The position numbers and the translations under genes were made by a program. This document shows, in pieces, positions 26,301 through 35,982 of a DNA stretch of 56,073 bases (position 1 is the stretch's first letter; the number at the start of each line of letters is the position of its first letter). The DNA is from Dorea sp. (GTDB lineage Bacteria > Bacillota > Clostridia > Lachnospirales > Lachnospiraceae). The stretch is from assembly GCA_022769185.1 (NCBI GenBank), contig JALEKG010000035.1, positions 1 through 56,073 on the forward strand, in the 5' to 3' direction. The notes beneath the pieces are model-generated. The model saw only the letters and a list, made by a program, of their open reading frames with translations. It had not been told where the DNA came from and searched no databases.

Positions 26301-26519
26301 CTAATTAATATTCGTAATATTTTTGTTATTTTTTTGTATTTCCCGTTTTTTTTTCGTCATCAATCCTCCAATTCTTCCGGTTTCTTTCGAAGAAAGCGAT
26401 CTCCATCCATCCCGCATCACACGGTCCAGCAGTCCCAATTCATCTGCGATTTCATATTTCAGTTTTTCTTCTGGTGTTAATTCATCCATTTTTACTGGTT
26501 TTCCCTTTTTGGCAGTCAT
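26301..26519 (-). CDS. small acid-soluble spore protein, alpha/beta type
   Basis: The 72-residue, basic protein shows the alpha/beta SASP pattern: KYEIADELGL (including the E-I-A germination-protease cleavage context), then GWRSLSSKETGRIGGLMTKK, the conserved DNA-binding helix pair with G-x-(V/I)-GG. These proteins coat DNA in the spore core. The C-terminal tail after about residue 60 is Asn/Lys-rich and unusual. GGGGA lies seven bases before the ATG. A sigma-G-type promoter is expected upstream, but only a weak candidate (GTATA about 17 bp before AATACTT) is visible. Confidence 0.82.
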   Translation of the reverse strand: MTAKKGKPVKMDELTPEEKLKYEIADELGLLDRVMRDGWRSLSSKETGRIGGLMTKKKREIQKNNKNITNIN

Positions 26520-26573
26520 AGCGATTCCCCTTTCATTTTTAGTAAGTATTACCTTTTTACAGGGGAATATACA

Positions 26574-26618
26574 AAAGAGTCATTGCAAAATGATAACCGT
26601 AATTTGCAGTGACTCTTT
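26574..26618. terminator. terminator after the pspC-like gene
   Basis: An inverted repeat (AAAGAGTCAnTGCAAA with TTTGCAnTGACTCTTT) with a 13-nt loop lies 6 bases after the PspC stop. T-runs flank it on both strands. Confidence 0.75.
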
Positions 26619-26623
26619 TATTT

Positions 26624-26818
26624 TTAATCCATTGGTTCATCCGGAATAATAATTGCTGCAATAAAATATGCAAGGATTCCAGAACAAGCCGCAAATGTGA
26701 TTAACACGAACGCCAGCCTGATCAGCGTTGGGTCTATATTGAGATATTCACCAATTCCTCCGCACACACCACATACCATTCTGTTTCTTCTTGACCGGTA
26801 TAATTTTTTCTGTTCCAT
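26624..26818 (-). CDS. PspC domain membrane protein
   Basis: The 64 residues are a single PspC domain: LYRSRRNRMVCGVCGGIGEYLNID, followed by one hydrophobic helix (about 34-58) and an acidic end. PspC proteins sense or transmit membrane stress in several bacteria; free-standing short copies are common in Firmicutes. It is the last gene of padR-DUF1700-DUF4097-pspC, so it is probably induced with the other envelope proteins. Confidence 0.92.
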   Translation of the reverse strand: MEQKKLYRSRRNRMVCGVCGGIGEYLNIDPTLIRLAFVLITFAACSGILAYFIAAIIIPDEPMD

Positions 26819-26835
26819 AAAATGTACCTCCTTTT

Positions 26836-27690
26836 TTATTCTTGATGTTCTTTTGTCTGTTTAAACTGTACAATAATCTGTCCGATTCCGCAGTCCAGAT
26901 TCATTTCTCTGGCAGCATGATTATCTATATATTCATCATGACCAATTCCAGAATATCTGCTGTCACCACACACAACTTCTCCAATTCCACAACTGATATC
27001 ATAATTATAATCTTCTTTGCAGCCGTCTACAGTCATATGAATCTCTCCAACACCGCACTCAATTTCCAGCGCATTCTTCACATTTCCGGACGCTGTTATA
27101 CTGCCAGCCCCACATTGAAACTCTGCTTCTGACACATCAAAGGAATTGACATTCACTTCTCCCGCTCCTGCATCTATTGAAAAACAGTCTGCGGAGACAT
27201 AGTCCATATTGAGAACACCTGCCCCCAATTCTACAGAAACTTCTTCAAACCTGATATTTTGAGGAATATAGATTCTGATCCTTCCCACGCTAAGCTGATT
27301 CATATGTGTCAGATTTTTATTCGTTGTCAGATACAATGTATCACCATCTGCATACGACCAAAACCCCAGTCGTTTACTTAATCCTTCTGTTTCTACAAGG
27401 ATTTCCTCATCCTCTGTTTGAATAAATTCCACATTCCCTGCAAATAATTCTCCTTCAATCTCCCGGATTCCACTGTAAGAAGCAGTCGTAGCCGTCTGCA
27501 CATAATCATTATCAACCAGATCATCCTCCGTATCTTCATCCTGATGGGACCCCCATCCGATTCCATACGGGAACTTTGCTTCCAGAGCTTCTGCAGTAAC
27601 ACCCATCGCAAATGCAGCCACACAGCAGATCAATCCAACTGCCGCGGTAATCCCACACACAATCCAGAAAATCTTCCAGCCTTTTTTCAT
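26836..27690 (-). CDS. DUF4097-type protein with membrane anchor
   Basis: 284 residues: a short cytoplasmic start, one membrane helix (about 8-30), a linker and a repetitive beta region (about 75-280) where motifs such as DCGIGQI, ECGVGEI, SCGIGEV and DAGAGEV recur at regular spacing. This is the DUF4097 right-handed beta-helix pattern seen in LiaG-like proteins. The repeated Cys-Gly or Ala-Gly turns suggest a stacked beta-helix outside the membrane. It follows DUF1700 by 3 nt and precedes pspC. Confidence 0.88.
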   Translation of the reverse strand: MKKGWKIFWIVCGITAAVGLICCVAAFAMGVTAEALEAKFPYGIGWGSHQDEDTEDDLVDNDYVQTATTASYSGIREIEGELFAGNVEFIQTEDEEILVETEGLSKRLGFWSYADGDTLYLTTNKNLTHMNQLSVGRIRIYIPQNIRFEEVSVELGAGVLNMDYVSADCFSIDAGAGEVNVNSFDVSEAEFQCGAGSITASGNVKNALEIECGVGEIHMTVDGCKEDYNYDISCGIGEVVCGDSRYSGIGHDEYIDNHAAREMNLDCGIGQIIVQFKQTKEHQE

Positions 27691-27693
27691 TCC

Positions 27694-28434
27694 TTATGCC
27701 ACCGCCTTTCTATGAAACGGCCACCGGCAAATCCATACAATTCCCCTAACAATTCCAGGGAATACAATCATACAAAGTCTGACTCCCGCCACCGTTCCTA
27801 TAATTCCAATCACAGTTAAAATAAGCCCTGTTCCCAAAAGTGCAAGACCAACTGCAATCTCCGGAATCATGCTCATGATCCCAGAGCACACAAGAACAAT
27901 CCCGATTACAGCAATTGCAACACATACCACTACAATCGCAATAAACACGCAGAACACTGCAGCCAGAATTCCCAGAACAGCAGCCGCAATTCCAATTGCT
28001 ATCGGAATGATTATCGGAGCTGCGATCACCAGAATCGCAATAATCAGTATTATTTTGAGTGTCTTACTGGTTCTTGGGGAACTGCTTTCCTTCTTCTGTT
28101 CATAAGATGTTCCATTATCCTGATAGTGATATTCATTCTCGCACTTCTGTTCTTCATTTTCTCTTCCCGCAGGCATCTTTCGGTCATCAAATCTTGCATC
28201 CTGATATCCCGTTTCTGTATATTCTCCAGACTCTGTCACCCGGTCTCCGAGATCAGCCTTTATATTCACTGCAACTTTCTGTGGGCTTTCCAATTCTGCA
28301 ATCACTTCCTGCTCATTCTCTTCTCCCGCATCATCAAAGTAGTCGTTATAATACTTCATTGCATCTACTCGCTCATATTCCGGTATATCCTGCAATAATG
28401 CAGCCAATTCTGTCATAAACTCTATGCGGTTCAT
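27694..28434 (-). CDS. DUF1700 family membrane protein
   Basis: The 246-residue protein starts with the DUF1700 domain (about 1-65: FMTELAALLQDIP...YYNDYFDDAGEE), then an acidic, low-complexity linker (about 75-125), then two or three long hydrophobic segments rich in Ile/Val/Ala (about 127-235). DUF1700 proteins commonly follow PadR regulators and precede DUF4097 genes. Its start overlaps the padR stop (ATGA). The molecular function is unknown. Confidence 0.9.
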   Translation of the reverse strand: MNRIEFMTELAALLQDIPEYERVDAMKYYNDYFDDAGEENEQEVIAELESPQKVAVNIKADLGDRVTESGEYTETGYQDARFDDRKMPAGRENEEQKCENEYHYQDNGTSYEQKKESSSPRTSKTLKIILIIAILVIAAPIIIPIAIGIAAAVLGILAAVFCVFIAIVVVCVAIAVIGIVLVCSGIMSMIPEIAVGLALLGTGLILTVIGIIGTVAGVRLCMIVFPGIVRGIVWICRWPFHRKAVA

Positions 28435-28754
28435 GCAGTCACACCTCCCTCAAATAATTCATTGATCTTCTTTGTATACTTTTTCCATTCTGTCTGATAA
28501 AGATTCAACTGTGCCATTCCTTTTTCCGTCACCTTATAGTATCTCCGATTCCTTCCGTCAAATTGGCGGTCATATACTTCCAGACATTCATCCTTCTGCA
28601 GTCTCCGAAGTACCGGATACAGTGTGGACTCAGACACATCTATGGCCTTCCTTACATCCTGAGTAATCTTATACCCGTAAGTGCCTTCTGCTTCTCGTGA
28701 CACAACAGCCAGTACAATAGCATCCAGCAGAGCCGCTCCGGTGTTAAATACCAT
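28431..28754 (-). CDS. PadR-family transcriptional regulator
   Basis: 107 residues with the PadR winged helix (about 8-85: LDAIVLAVVSREAEGTYGYKITQDV and the wing DGRNRRYYKVTEKG). It is of the short PadR class without a long C-terminal helix domain. It is the first gene of a four-gene envelope operon and overlaps the next gene by 4 nt. A consensus promoter covered by a palindrome upstream suggests it represses its own operon. Confidence 0.94.
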   Translation of the reverse strand: MVFNTGAALLDAIVLAVVSREAEGTYGYKITQDVRKAIDVSESTLYPVLRRLQKDECLEVYDRQFDGRNRRYYKVTEKGMAQLNLYQTEWKKYTKKINELFEGGVTA

Positions 28755-28822
28755 ATGCTCACTCCCTTCCTTACTATTAAATTTATAATATGAAGTATTT
28801 TTATAATATTATTTCATTGATC

Positions 28823-28853
28823 ATATTATATTCCGTATAATATCATTTGTCAA
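28823..28853 (-). promoter_or_regulatory. padR operon promoter with palindromic operator
   Basis: On the minus strand TTGACA (28848-28853), 17 bp and TATAAT (28825-28830) are a perfect consensus promoter. An inverted repeat with arms ATATTATA and TATAATAT around a 5-bp centre (28823-28843) covers the spacer and the -10. Binding there would block RNA polymerase. Confidence 0.75.
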
Positions 28854-28873
28854 CACACATTATATTATTTTAG

Positions 28874-28913
28874 AAATAAAAAGGATTGCTGAAAATTGAA
28901 CCTTCAACAATCC
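28874..28913 (-). terminator. terminator after addA
   Basis: On the minus strand an 11-bp stem (GGATTGTTGAA with TTCAGCAATCC, one U-G pair) and a 9-nt loop end in TTTTTATTT. Confidence 0.85.
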
Positions 28914-28921
28914 CATTTTTT

Positions 28922-31900
28922 TCATATACTTATTTCTTTTCTCATGGTAAAAGAATAGATAATTTTCTCTTTCACTTTCTTTCCTGACATCTGTTCCAGT
29001 GCTCTCGCATAATAGTCCAGCTGTGCATGATATTTCTCTGCCAGTTCATTTTCATCATAGATCTGATCCGTCTTATAATCCAGTACGACCAATTCTCCTT
29101 CTTCTTCAAAATAAGCATCTATGATTCCCTGAACCAGAATCAGTTCTCGCTCCTGTTCTCCGTCATATATTTCCTTTGCATCTACTCCTAACACAAATGG
29201 CTGTTCTTTCCACAAAAGCCTCTTACCAGCGGACCTCTTCATTCTCTCACCTGTCCTGGTATTTAAGAAAAACAAGATATCTTTTTTCCTGATACAGTCT
29301 GCCATATCTTGTGTCATCTTTCCTGTTTCCACATACATCTTTAACTGTATCTTCAGCGTTTCCTCCTTGTATTCTTGTGAAAAATCCAAAAGCTCCATCA
29401 CGCGATGATACGCTGTACCTCTGGACGCGCCGGTAAGTTCGTCTGTCTCCTGCATAAACTTTGGAAGAAGAGGTACTACTTCAGTCTCCTCATACAAAAG
29501 TTCTCCCAACTCTCCTTCTGACTCTTCTGTCTGCTCCATCTGATAAGTCCTTTTCTTGAGTTCAGAAACAGTAAATTTCAATTTTTGTGTATAGCTGGAT
29601 ACATATGGATAGGTATATCCAAACTGCTCCCGGATCTTCTCAGAAACAACTGGATCATAGATCTTTTCCGTATCCCAATTTTCAAGAATCGTTTTTGTCA
29701 GCTTCCCGACCGTTTCCTCTTCCACAAATTCTTTGACGATATCTACGATCGTTAACTTGTGTATCTGAATCGGGACTTCATCTCCTTTCCTTACAAGTGC
29801 CGGAAGAATCCAGTCCCAGTAGGTGGAAGCCGTACTCAGCATTTCAAATGTCAGCTCTTCCTTCTCCTGCCATCTGACCATTTCATATTCTTCCATTTTC
29901 TTTTCCAGATTCGATAGTGTCCCTGTTAAGATCAGTTTCTCTTTTGCCCGAGTCAATGCTACATAAAGAACCCGAAGTTCTTCTCCCAGACTATCCAGAA
30001 CCTCTTCTTTCTGGATTACTTTCTTAATGATACTGGGACTTTTGGTACGCTGTTCCAGATCGACCGCATCCAGTCCGATTCCATGCCTTGCATGCAGTAC
30101 TACACTGCTTCTGGCATCCTGAAGATTAAACCGCTTTCCCATTCCTGCCACGATCACAATCGGGAATTCCAGTCCTTTACTTTTATGGATCGTCATAATA
30201 CGCACTGTATCAGACTGTTCATCTTCCATACTTGCTTCTCCATAATCCACATCATACTTCTGCAGTTGCTCAATATACCGGACAAAATGAAATAATCCTT
30301 TATAACTGGTATTTTCAAATACCCTGGCTTTCTCAATCAGCATATCTAGATTTGCCCGCCTCTGATTCCCTCCTGGCATCGCAGAAACATAATCCCCATA
30401 TCCTGTTTTATCCAGAATTTCCCTCAAAAGCTCATGCATCGGCGTATAAGGAACAATTTTTCGAAATTCATCCATCTGTCCCAGACACATCTCCAGTTTC
30501 ATCCGGATCTTTTTGCTTGCTCCACTCTTTCGATAATCTGCCACAGCCTGATAAAACGAAACCTCTTTTCCATAACTTTTTAAAACCGCCAGTTCTTCAT
30601 CTGTTAATCCCCCGATAGGAGACGCAAGCACCGCTGCCAGTGGAATATCCTGTCTTCGGTTATCAAGTGTCCGCAGATAATCCAGAACAAGCCCTATCTC
30701 CCGCGTTGCAAAATATCCTTCTCTCGTACTTGCATATACCGGAATTCCCTCGCGGCTCAGAACTTCTGTAAATAGGTCTGCGTAACCGCTGATACTTCTG
30801 GTAAGAATTACAATATCAGAATATCTCGCAGAACGGAATTCCCCTGTTTTTTTATCGATCACTTTCTGACTCTGAACCAGATCTCGGATTCGTCCTGCAA
30901 TTGCCCGTGCCTCCAGTTCTCTTGCAGAAATCGACTCATGTACCTCTTTCCAGTCATCCATATCTTCATCAATTACCAGTACTTCTGTATCCAGATTATT
31001 CCCTTCCGGATAATCTGCACCCGGATACAATGCAGCCTGATCATCATAGACAATTCCTCCAAGGCTTCTGGTCATAATCTGTCGGAAGATTACATTTACA
31101 CTTTCCAGCACTTCTTTGCGGCTCCGGAAATTTTTATGAAGATCAATCCTTTGTGTCTGGTTGTCTTCTGTATCATAAGTATCAAACTTTTCCAAAAACA
31201 ACTCTGGTCTGGAAAGTCTGAACCGGTAGATACTCTGTTTCACATCTCCCACCATAAAGATATTATACCGCCCTGACCCACAGGTAGAGATACTGTTCAG
31301 GATTGTTTCCTGGATCAGGTTACTGTCCTGATATTCATCAATCATAATTTCCACAAACTGCTGCTGATATTCTTCTGCGATTTCAGAAGGAACCATCCCT
31401 TCTTCTGTCTGATCCGTTAAAATTCGAAGCGCATATTGCTCCATATCCGAAAAATCAATCATATTCTGAGCACGCTTTTTTTCTTCAAACCGATCTGAAA
31501 ATATCTTTACCAGCTCTATGAGCTCGGATACCGCAGGATAGCAGGATTTCAAATTCTCCGCCATCTTTTCCGGATCCTGGTAAAAATACTGGTTAGCCAG
31601 ACTCTTTACCATTCCTTTTACTTCCTCCCGGATTGCTTTTGCATACTCTGTCTTTTTCTGCGATACGGTCTTATCTTTAAGAGGAGCAAGTCTTGTCCAT
31701 CTAATATTTTGCATTGACTCCGATAACCTTACATAATTTTTCTGCTTAAGAAGATCTTCAATCAGAAGCTGATCTTTTCTGAATGCGATTTCATACGCTG
31801 CTGGTCCATCCTCTTCTTCACAAACCGCGATTCCCTGCTCTGTCAGTTCTCTGGCATCTTCCAAATATCTTCTGACATGTTCCATGACTCTTGAAATGCT

Positions 31901-32533
31901 TGCACTTTGCTCCAGTTCCTGCACATTTTCCACCTGATAAGCTTCTGCACAGGAAGTAAGCCATCCGTCGGCATCTGGATAACTTCTGGAAAACTCATAG
32001 ATCTTCAATATCAGCTCTTCTATCTTTTTATCACTTCGTCCGGTTCCATAGGCATTCACAAAATCCAGAAATCTCTGTTCTCCCTCCTGATACTTTTCTT
32101 CCAGAATTTCTCCCAGAACATCATGTCGCAGAAGTTTCAGTTCTCCCTCTTCTCCGATTCGAAATCCCGGATCCATGTCAATTGCATGAAAATGATCCCG
32201 GATCACAGACAGACAAAAGCTGTGAATTGTTGTGATCTGTGCATTATGGATCAACGTCGCCTGATGCTTTAAATGTTCATTTTGTGGGAATTCTTCCAGT
32301 TTTTTTTCAATAGCATTTCGAATTCTCTCCTTCATCTCAGCCGCTGCTGCTTCTGTGAAGGTCACAATCAGAAGACGATCCACATCAATTGGGCGCTCAT
32401 CTCTGGTAAGCATCGATATAATCCGTTCCACCAGTACAGCTGTCTTTCCGGAGCCTGCTGCAGCCGAAACCAGGATGTTACGATTTCTCAAGTCTATAAC
32501 CTTCTGCTGCTCTTTTGTCCATTTTACACCCAT
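28922..32533 (-). CDS. addA: helicase-exonuclease AddAB, subunit AddA
   Basis: AddA is the UvrD-like helicase and nuclease subunit that processes double-strand breaks up to Chi. The 1203 residues have Walker A SAAAGSGKT (23-31), the UvrD helicase motifs (for example IDEYQDSN and HKSKGLEFP) and a C-terminal PD-(D/E)XK nuclease with DYK at 1152-1154. Length matches the family (about 1200-1240). It follows addB by 2 nt, as usual. Confidence 0.98.
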   Translation of the reverse strand: MGVKWTKEQQKVIDLRNRNILVSAAAGSGKTAVLVERIISMLTRDERPIDVDRLLIVTFTEAAAAEMKERIRNAIEKKLEEFPQNEHLKHQATLIHNAQITTIHSFCLSVIRDHFHAIDMDPGFRIGEEGELKLLRHDVLGEILEEKYQEGEQRFLDFVNAYGTGRSDKKIEELILKIYEFSRSYPDADGWLTSCAEAYQVENVQELEQSASISRVMEHVRRYLEDARELTEQGIAVCEEEDGPAAYEIAFRKDQLLIEDLLKQKNYVRLSESMQNIRWTRLAPLKDKTVSQKKTEYAKAIREEVKGMVKSLANQYFYQDPEKMAENLKSCYPAVSELIELVKIFSDRFEEKKRAQNMIDFSDMEQYALRILTDQTEEGMVPSEIAEEYQQQFVEIMIDEYQDSNLIQETILNSISTCGSGRYNIFMVGDVKQSIYRFRLSRPELFLEKFDTYDTEDNQTQRIDLHKNFRSRKEVLESVNVIFRQIMTRSLGGIVYDDQAALYPGADYPEGNNLDTEVLVIDEDMDDWKEVHESISARELEARAIAGRIRDLVQSQKVIDKKTGEFRSARYSDIVILTRSISGYADLFTEVLSREGIPVYASTREGYFATREIGLVLDYLRTLDNRRQDIPLAAVLASPIGGLTDEELAVLKSYGKEVSFYQAVADYRKSGASKKIRMKLEMCLGQMDEFRKIVPYTPMHELLREILDKTGYGDYVSAMPGGNQRRANLDMLIEKARVFENTSYKGLFHFVRYIEQLQKYDVDYGEASMEDEQSDTVRIMTIHKSKGLEFPIVIVAGMGKRFNLQDARSSVVLHARHGIGLDAVDLEQRTKSPSIIKKVIQKEEVLDSLGEELRVLYVALTRAKEKLILTGTLSNLEKKMEEYEMVRWQEKEELTFEMLSTASTYWDWILPALVRKGDEVPIQIHKLTIVDIVKEFVEEETVGKLTKTILENWDTEKIYDPVVSEKIREQFGYTYPYVSSYTQKLKFTVSELKKRTYQMEQTEESEGELGELLYEETEVVPLLPKFMQETDELTGASRGTAYHRVMELLDFSQEYKEETLKIQLKMYVETGKMTQDMADCIRKKDILFFLNTRTGERMKRSAGKRLLWKEQPFVLGVDAKEIYDGEQERELILVQGIIDAYFEEEGELVVLDYKTDQIYDENELAEKYHAQLDYYARALEQMSGKKVKEKIIYSFTMRKEISI

Positions 32534-32535
32534 AT

Positions 32536-35500
32536 TTACTCGTCTCCTTTCTGCTCCTTTTTTCGTTCTTCTCTTACCATTGCTGCCATCGCTTCTTCTT
32601 TTCCGGTTGTTCCAATATCACGGTATCTATATCCCGGGATTGTACCATCAAATCCACATACATGATGGTATGGGCAGAAATCACATCCTGTCTCCTGCCC
32701 TCTGCGGTATGGTGCTGCCGCTGTATCTCCGCTTAATATTTTTTTTCTTGCCTCATCAACTTTTTTTACAGCATAAGTCATCATTGCCTGAAATTCTTCA
32801 TCTGATACCACTTTAGAACTCTTTGCAAGACTTCCGTTCTTATTGTATTTTACAGGGACTGCCAGAGATTCCCCTTCTTTTCTGTGTTCCAGATGTTCCA
32901 GAGAATCTGCATTCAGATTGATCATTCCATCTGGTTTTAATTCCCTTAATACAGCCTCTTCCAGACTGCCCTCCTGCAGATCCACCAAAGGATCCTGAAT
33001 TCGATAATAAAATACTCCTGCCGGAATCACCTCTTTTTGGGGATGTCTTTTCTGCTCATTTTTCACTGCTGCATCCATATAGACCATCAGTTGAAGCTGA
33101 AGTCCATGATACAGCGCTACCACATCAAATGCCTTACTGCCCGTTTTATAATCCATAACCTTTACATAGACTTGATCCCCGTCTTCACAGGAATCGATCC
33201 GGTCAATCTTGCCTCCCGCAAAACGCATCTCATATGCTTCCGGGCGAAAATCTCCTGCCTTCAGCTGCTCTGTCAATGCCCACACGGTCCGTTCCAGCAT
33301 CCGTTTCATACGTACAATCATATATTCATTTCTCGCAGAACTGTAAAGAACAGAATTCCCATAATCCGTAATTACTTCGTCTACACTCTCATCAATCAGC
33401 TGTAATCTTTTTTCCTGCGAAACTTCCGTCCATCCTCCCGGCTCTTTCGATACTTTTTTTGAATACTGTTCTAATGCACTGTGACATACATTTCCAAGAT
33501 CCACTGCCTGGAATTCATATTCCTGTCTCTCTTTTAAATTTAATCCATAAGCAAGGAAATGTGCATACGCACAGGCAGCATACTTTTCTATCCTGGTTAT
33601 ACTTGTCTCAAACTGTTCCCCGTAAAGTTTTTTTGCCACAGCCTCTGTCAGCCCATCTGACGGGCGCCTATAGTATCCTGCATTTAATAACTTTTCCAAC
33701 TTGTTCCGCCACCGTGGATTCTTTTTATACCAGGTATAAAGCTCCTGCCATACCTGATCCATTTTTCCGGTTCCGCCCTGAAATCCCTGAATCAGATACT
33801 CGATTCCCTGTTTTTCTGTAAATTCTCGTTCTGTAAGCTTTCTGCCCTCCTCATCTTCCACCTCAAGGAGCGGATATAACCGCTGAAGTTCCTGTACCAG
33901 ATAAGCCGGACGGATACTTTTTCCATCTGAAGATACCTTACTATAATAAATATTCAGTTTTTCAGAAGGTTTGGTCAGATTCATATAAAGGTAAAACTTC
34001 TGAACGTATGCCTTTTCTTTTCCTCCTGGAGATAATGAAAACTTCTCTTTGGCAAATTTTTCCCGATCCCGCTCAGTCAAGAGCCCTGTTCTTAAAAGAG
34101 CTCCCGGAAGATGAGTATCATTTGCTCCAACAAAAAATAATATTTTAATATCTTTTAGTCTGGTACGTTCCATATCACCGGCAACAATCTGATCGGTGCC
34201 CGGAGGAATAACTCCCACTCTCGCTTCTTCCAGACCAGCATCCAGAAGCTTACAATATTCATTTAAAGAAACCGGCTCATCTCCCAGAAGTTCTACGAAC
34301 TTATCAAACAGTTCAATGACGATACGATATATCTGCGCATATTCCTTGGCCAGTGCAAGCTCGCCCGCTGCCTGAAATTTCTCTTCCTGGCATTTCAGCC
34401 TGACCTGCAGATCTTCACGAACCATAAATTCATAGACCGCCATCGTAATATCCCGCACCGTCTTCTTTTTCTGCTTCATCACAAACATCAGCTCATCCAC
34501 TTTTTCCACCAGCATCGTACGATAATGATTCAGACGCTCCAGTTCTTCCTCTCCCATTCCCTTCAGCCGTCTGATCCATTGTTTCTGCCAGTTCTTATAT
34601 CCGCGGATTCCAAGCCCGATCACATAATTTTCCAGCTCATCTACTTCGTCATAAGTAAATCCCGCAAGATTCGTACGCAGAAACCGAAATACACTTTCAT
34701 AAGTAAAATTCTGCTCTGCCATATTCAAAAGACTCCGAATATATTCCACAAAAGAATTTAGAAGGATACTTCGCTTATGATCCATGAACACCGGAATCTC
34801 ATATGATGCAAATGCCTGCTCCAGATAATCTCCATATACCTCCATATTACTGACAATTACACCTATTTCCCGATAACGAAGTCCTTCTTTCCTCACAAGT
34901 TTTCGTACTCCCGCTGCCACTGCCTCTGCTTCCTCTTTCGGATTTCTTGCCACGTGAATCGATATAAAGTCCTGCTTCTTTTCATATGTTTCTCTTTCAT
35001 ACCGGAACAGATTCTTCTCCAAAAAAGCAAGAGGCTCATTTTCCCGGAAACGGGCCACCGGTCTGTCATACAGATATACTGGCTCTTCCACCTCAATTTT
35101 CTCTTCTTTCGCAAGCTGGATCAGAGTCGTTACCATCTGCTTACTCAGTGCAAACAGTTGATATGGATGACGATAAGAATATGGATTTTCTCGTTCATCC
35201 ATTGTCACTGTGATCATAACTTTACGGCAATATTGCAGAAGCTTTAACAAAAGCCGGTTCTGAACCGGCGTAAATCCGGTAAATCCATCCAGGACTATCG
35301 TGCTGTTTTTCAGAATTTCCGACTGTTCTGCCACTCGGCCTAATGCGTCCAGAAGCTCTTCCTTAGTAATATATTTTTTCTCCAGATATTCCTGAAAGCC
35401 TTTATATAAGATACGGATATCATTTAGCTTATAATATAATCGGGAATTTTCTCCCACCGATTCCATGACCTGTTCCAATTCTTCCTCTCCGATATCATAC

Positions 35501-35892
35501 TGGGCAAACTCGGAAATGACAGATTTCACTTCGCTGATATATCCAAGCTTCCTCATATTTCCATTCAGGACTTTTAATTCATCTTCATAATTAACTGCAA
35601 TTTTTCGGAGAATCAGATTTTTTCCCTCATCATCCAGCATTGGAAGGGACTCTCCTCCCGTTTCCTCAAAGATACGATATGCAAGACGTCCAAAACTTAA
35701 GACATCAATATTCATGATTCCATGTCTTGGATGCATGGTAACCAGATCCTTCTGTGTATGCATCGTAAACTGCTCTGGCACGAGGACAATATAGCTCTGA
35801 TTCGGGAAGCGCATAGATTCTTCTATAATATGTTTGTACAAATACGTCGATTTTCCAGAGCCGGACGGCCCAAATATAAATTGTAACGGCAT
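32536..35892 (-). CDS. addB: helicase-exonuclease AddAB, subunit AddB
   Basis: AddB recognises Chi and carries a second nuclease domain with a 4Fe-4S cluster. The 1118 residues show Walker A GPSGSGKST (8-16), a nuclease motif VMDYKTGSK near the C-terminus, and cluster cysteines: one in ACAYAHFLAYG and three in C1070-x2-C1073-x5-C1079, the spacing known from Bacillus AddB. TAGGAGG precedes the ATG. Confidence 0.97.
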   Translation of the reverse strand: MPLQFIFGPSGSGKSTYLYKHIIEESMRFPNQSYIVLVPEQFTMHTQKDLVTMHPRHGIMNIDVLSFGRLAYRIFEETGGESLPMLDDEGKNLILRKIAVNYEDELKVLNGNMRKLGYISEVKSVISEFAQYDIGEEELEQVMESVGENSRLYYKLNDIRILYKGFQEYLEKKYITKEELLDALGRVAEQSEILKNSTIVLDGFTGFTPVQNRLLLKLLQYCRKVMITVTMDERENPYSYRHPYQLFALSKQMVTTLIQLAKEEKIEVEEPVYLYDRPVARFRENEPLAFLEKNLFRYERETYEKKQDFISIHVARNPKEEAEAVAAGVRKLVRKEGLRYREIGVIVSNMEVYGDYLEQAFASYEIPVFMDHKRSILLNSFVEYIRSLLNMAEQNFTYESVFRFLRTNLAGFTYDEVDELENYVIGLGIRGYKNWQKQWIRRLKGMGEEELERLNHYRTMLVEKVDELMFVMKQKKKTVRDITMAVYEFMVREDLQVRLKCQEEKFQAAGELALAKEYAQIYRIVIELFDKFVELLGDEPVSLNEYCKLLDAGLEEARVGVIPPGTDQIVAGDMERTRLKDIKILFFVGANDTHLPGALLRTGLLTERDREKFAKEKFSLSPGGKEKAYVQKFYLYMNLTKPSEKLNIYYSKVSSDGKSIRPAYLVQELQRLYPLLEVEDEEGRKLTEREFTEKQGIEYLIQGFQGGTGKMDQVWQELYTWYKKNPRWRNKLEKLLNAGYYRRPSDGLTEAVAKKLYGEQFETSITRIEKYAACAYAHFLAYGLNLKERQEYEFQAVDLGNVCHSALEQYSKKVSKEPGGWTEVSQEKRLQLIDESVDEVITDYGNSVLYSSARNEYMIVRMKRMLERTVWALTEQLKAGDFRPEAYEMRFAGGKIDRIDSCEDGDQVYVKVMDYKTGSKAFDVVALYHGLQLQLMVYMDAAVKNEQKRHPQKEVIPAGVFYYRIQDPLVDLQEGSLEEAVLRELKPDGMINLNADSLEHLEHRKEGESLAVPVKYNKNGSLAKSSKVVSDEEFQAMMTYAVKKVDEARKKILSGDTAAAPYRRGQETGCDFCPYHHVCGFDGTIPGYRYRDIGTTGKEEAMAAMVREERKKEQKGDE

Positions 35893-35946
35893 AAACTTCC
35901 TCCTAAAAAGGTTTCACCAAATTAGCTACATCTTATCATTTCCCCA

Positions 35947-35975
35947 TAAAAAAAGGAAGCACTTTCATGCTTCCT
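35947..35975 (-). terminator. terminator after the dapF-like gene
   Basis: On the minus strand AGGAAGCA and TGCTTCCT form an 8-bp stem with a 6-nt loop followed by TTTTTTT. Confidence 0.85.
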
Positions 35976-35982
35976 GTCTCTT

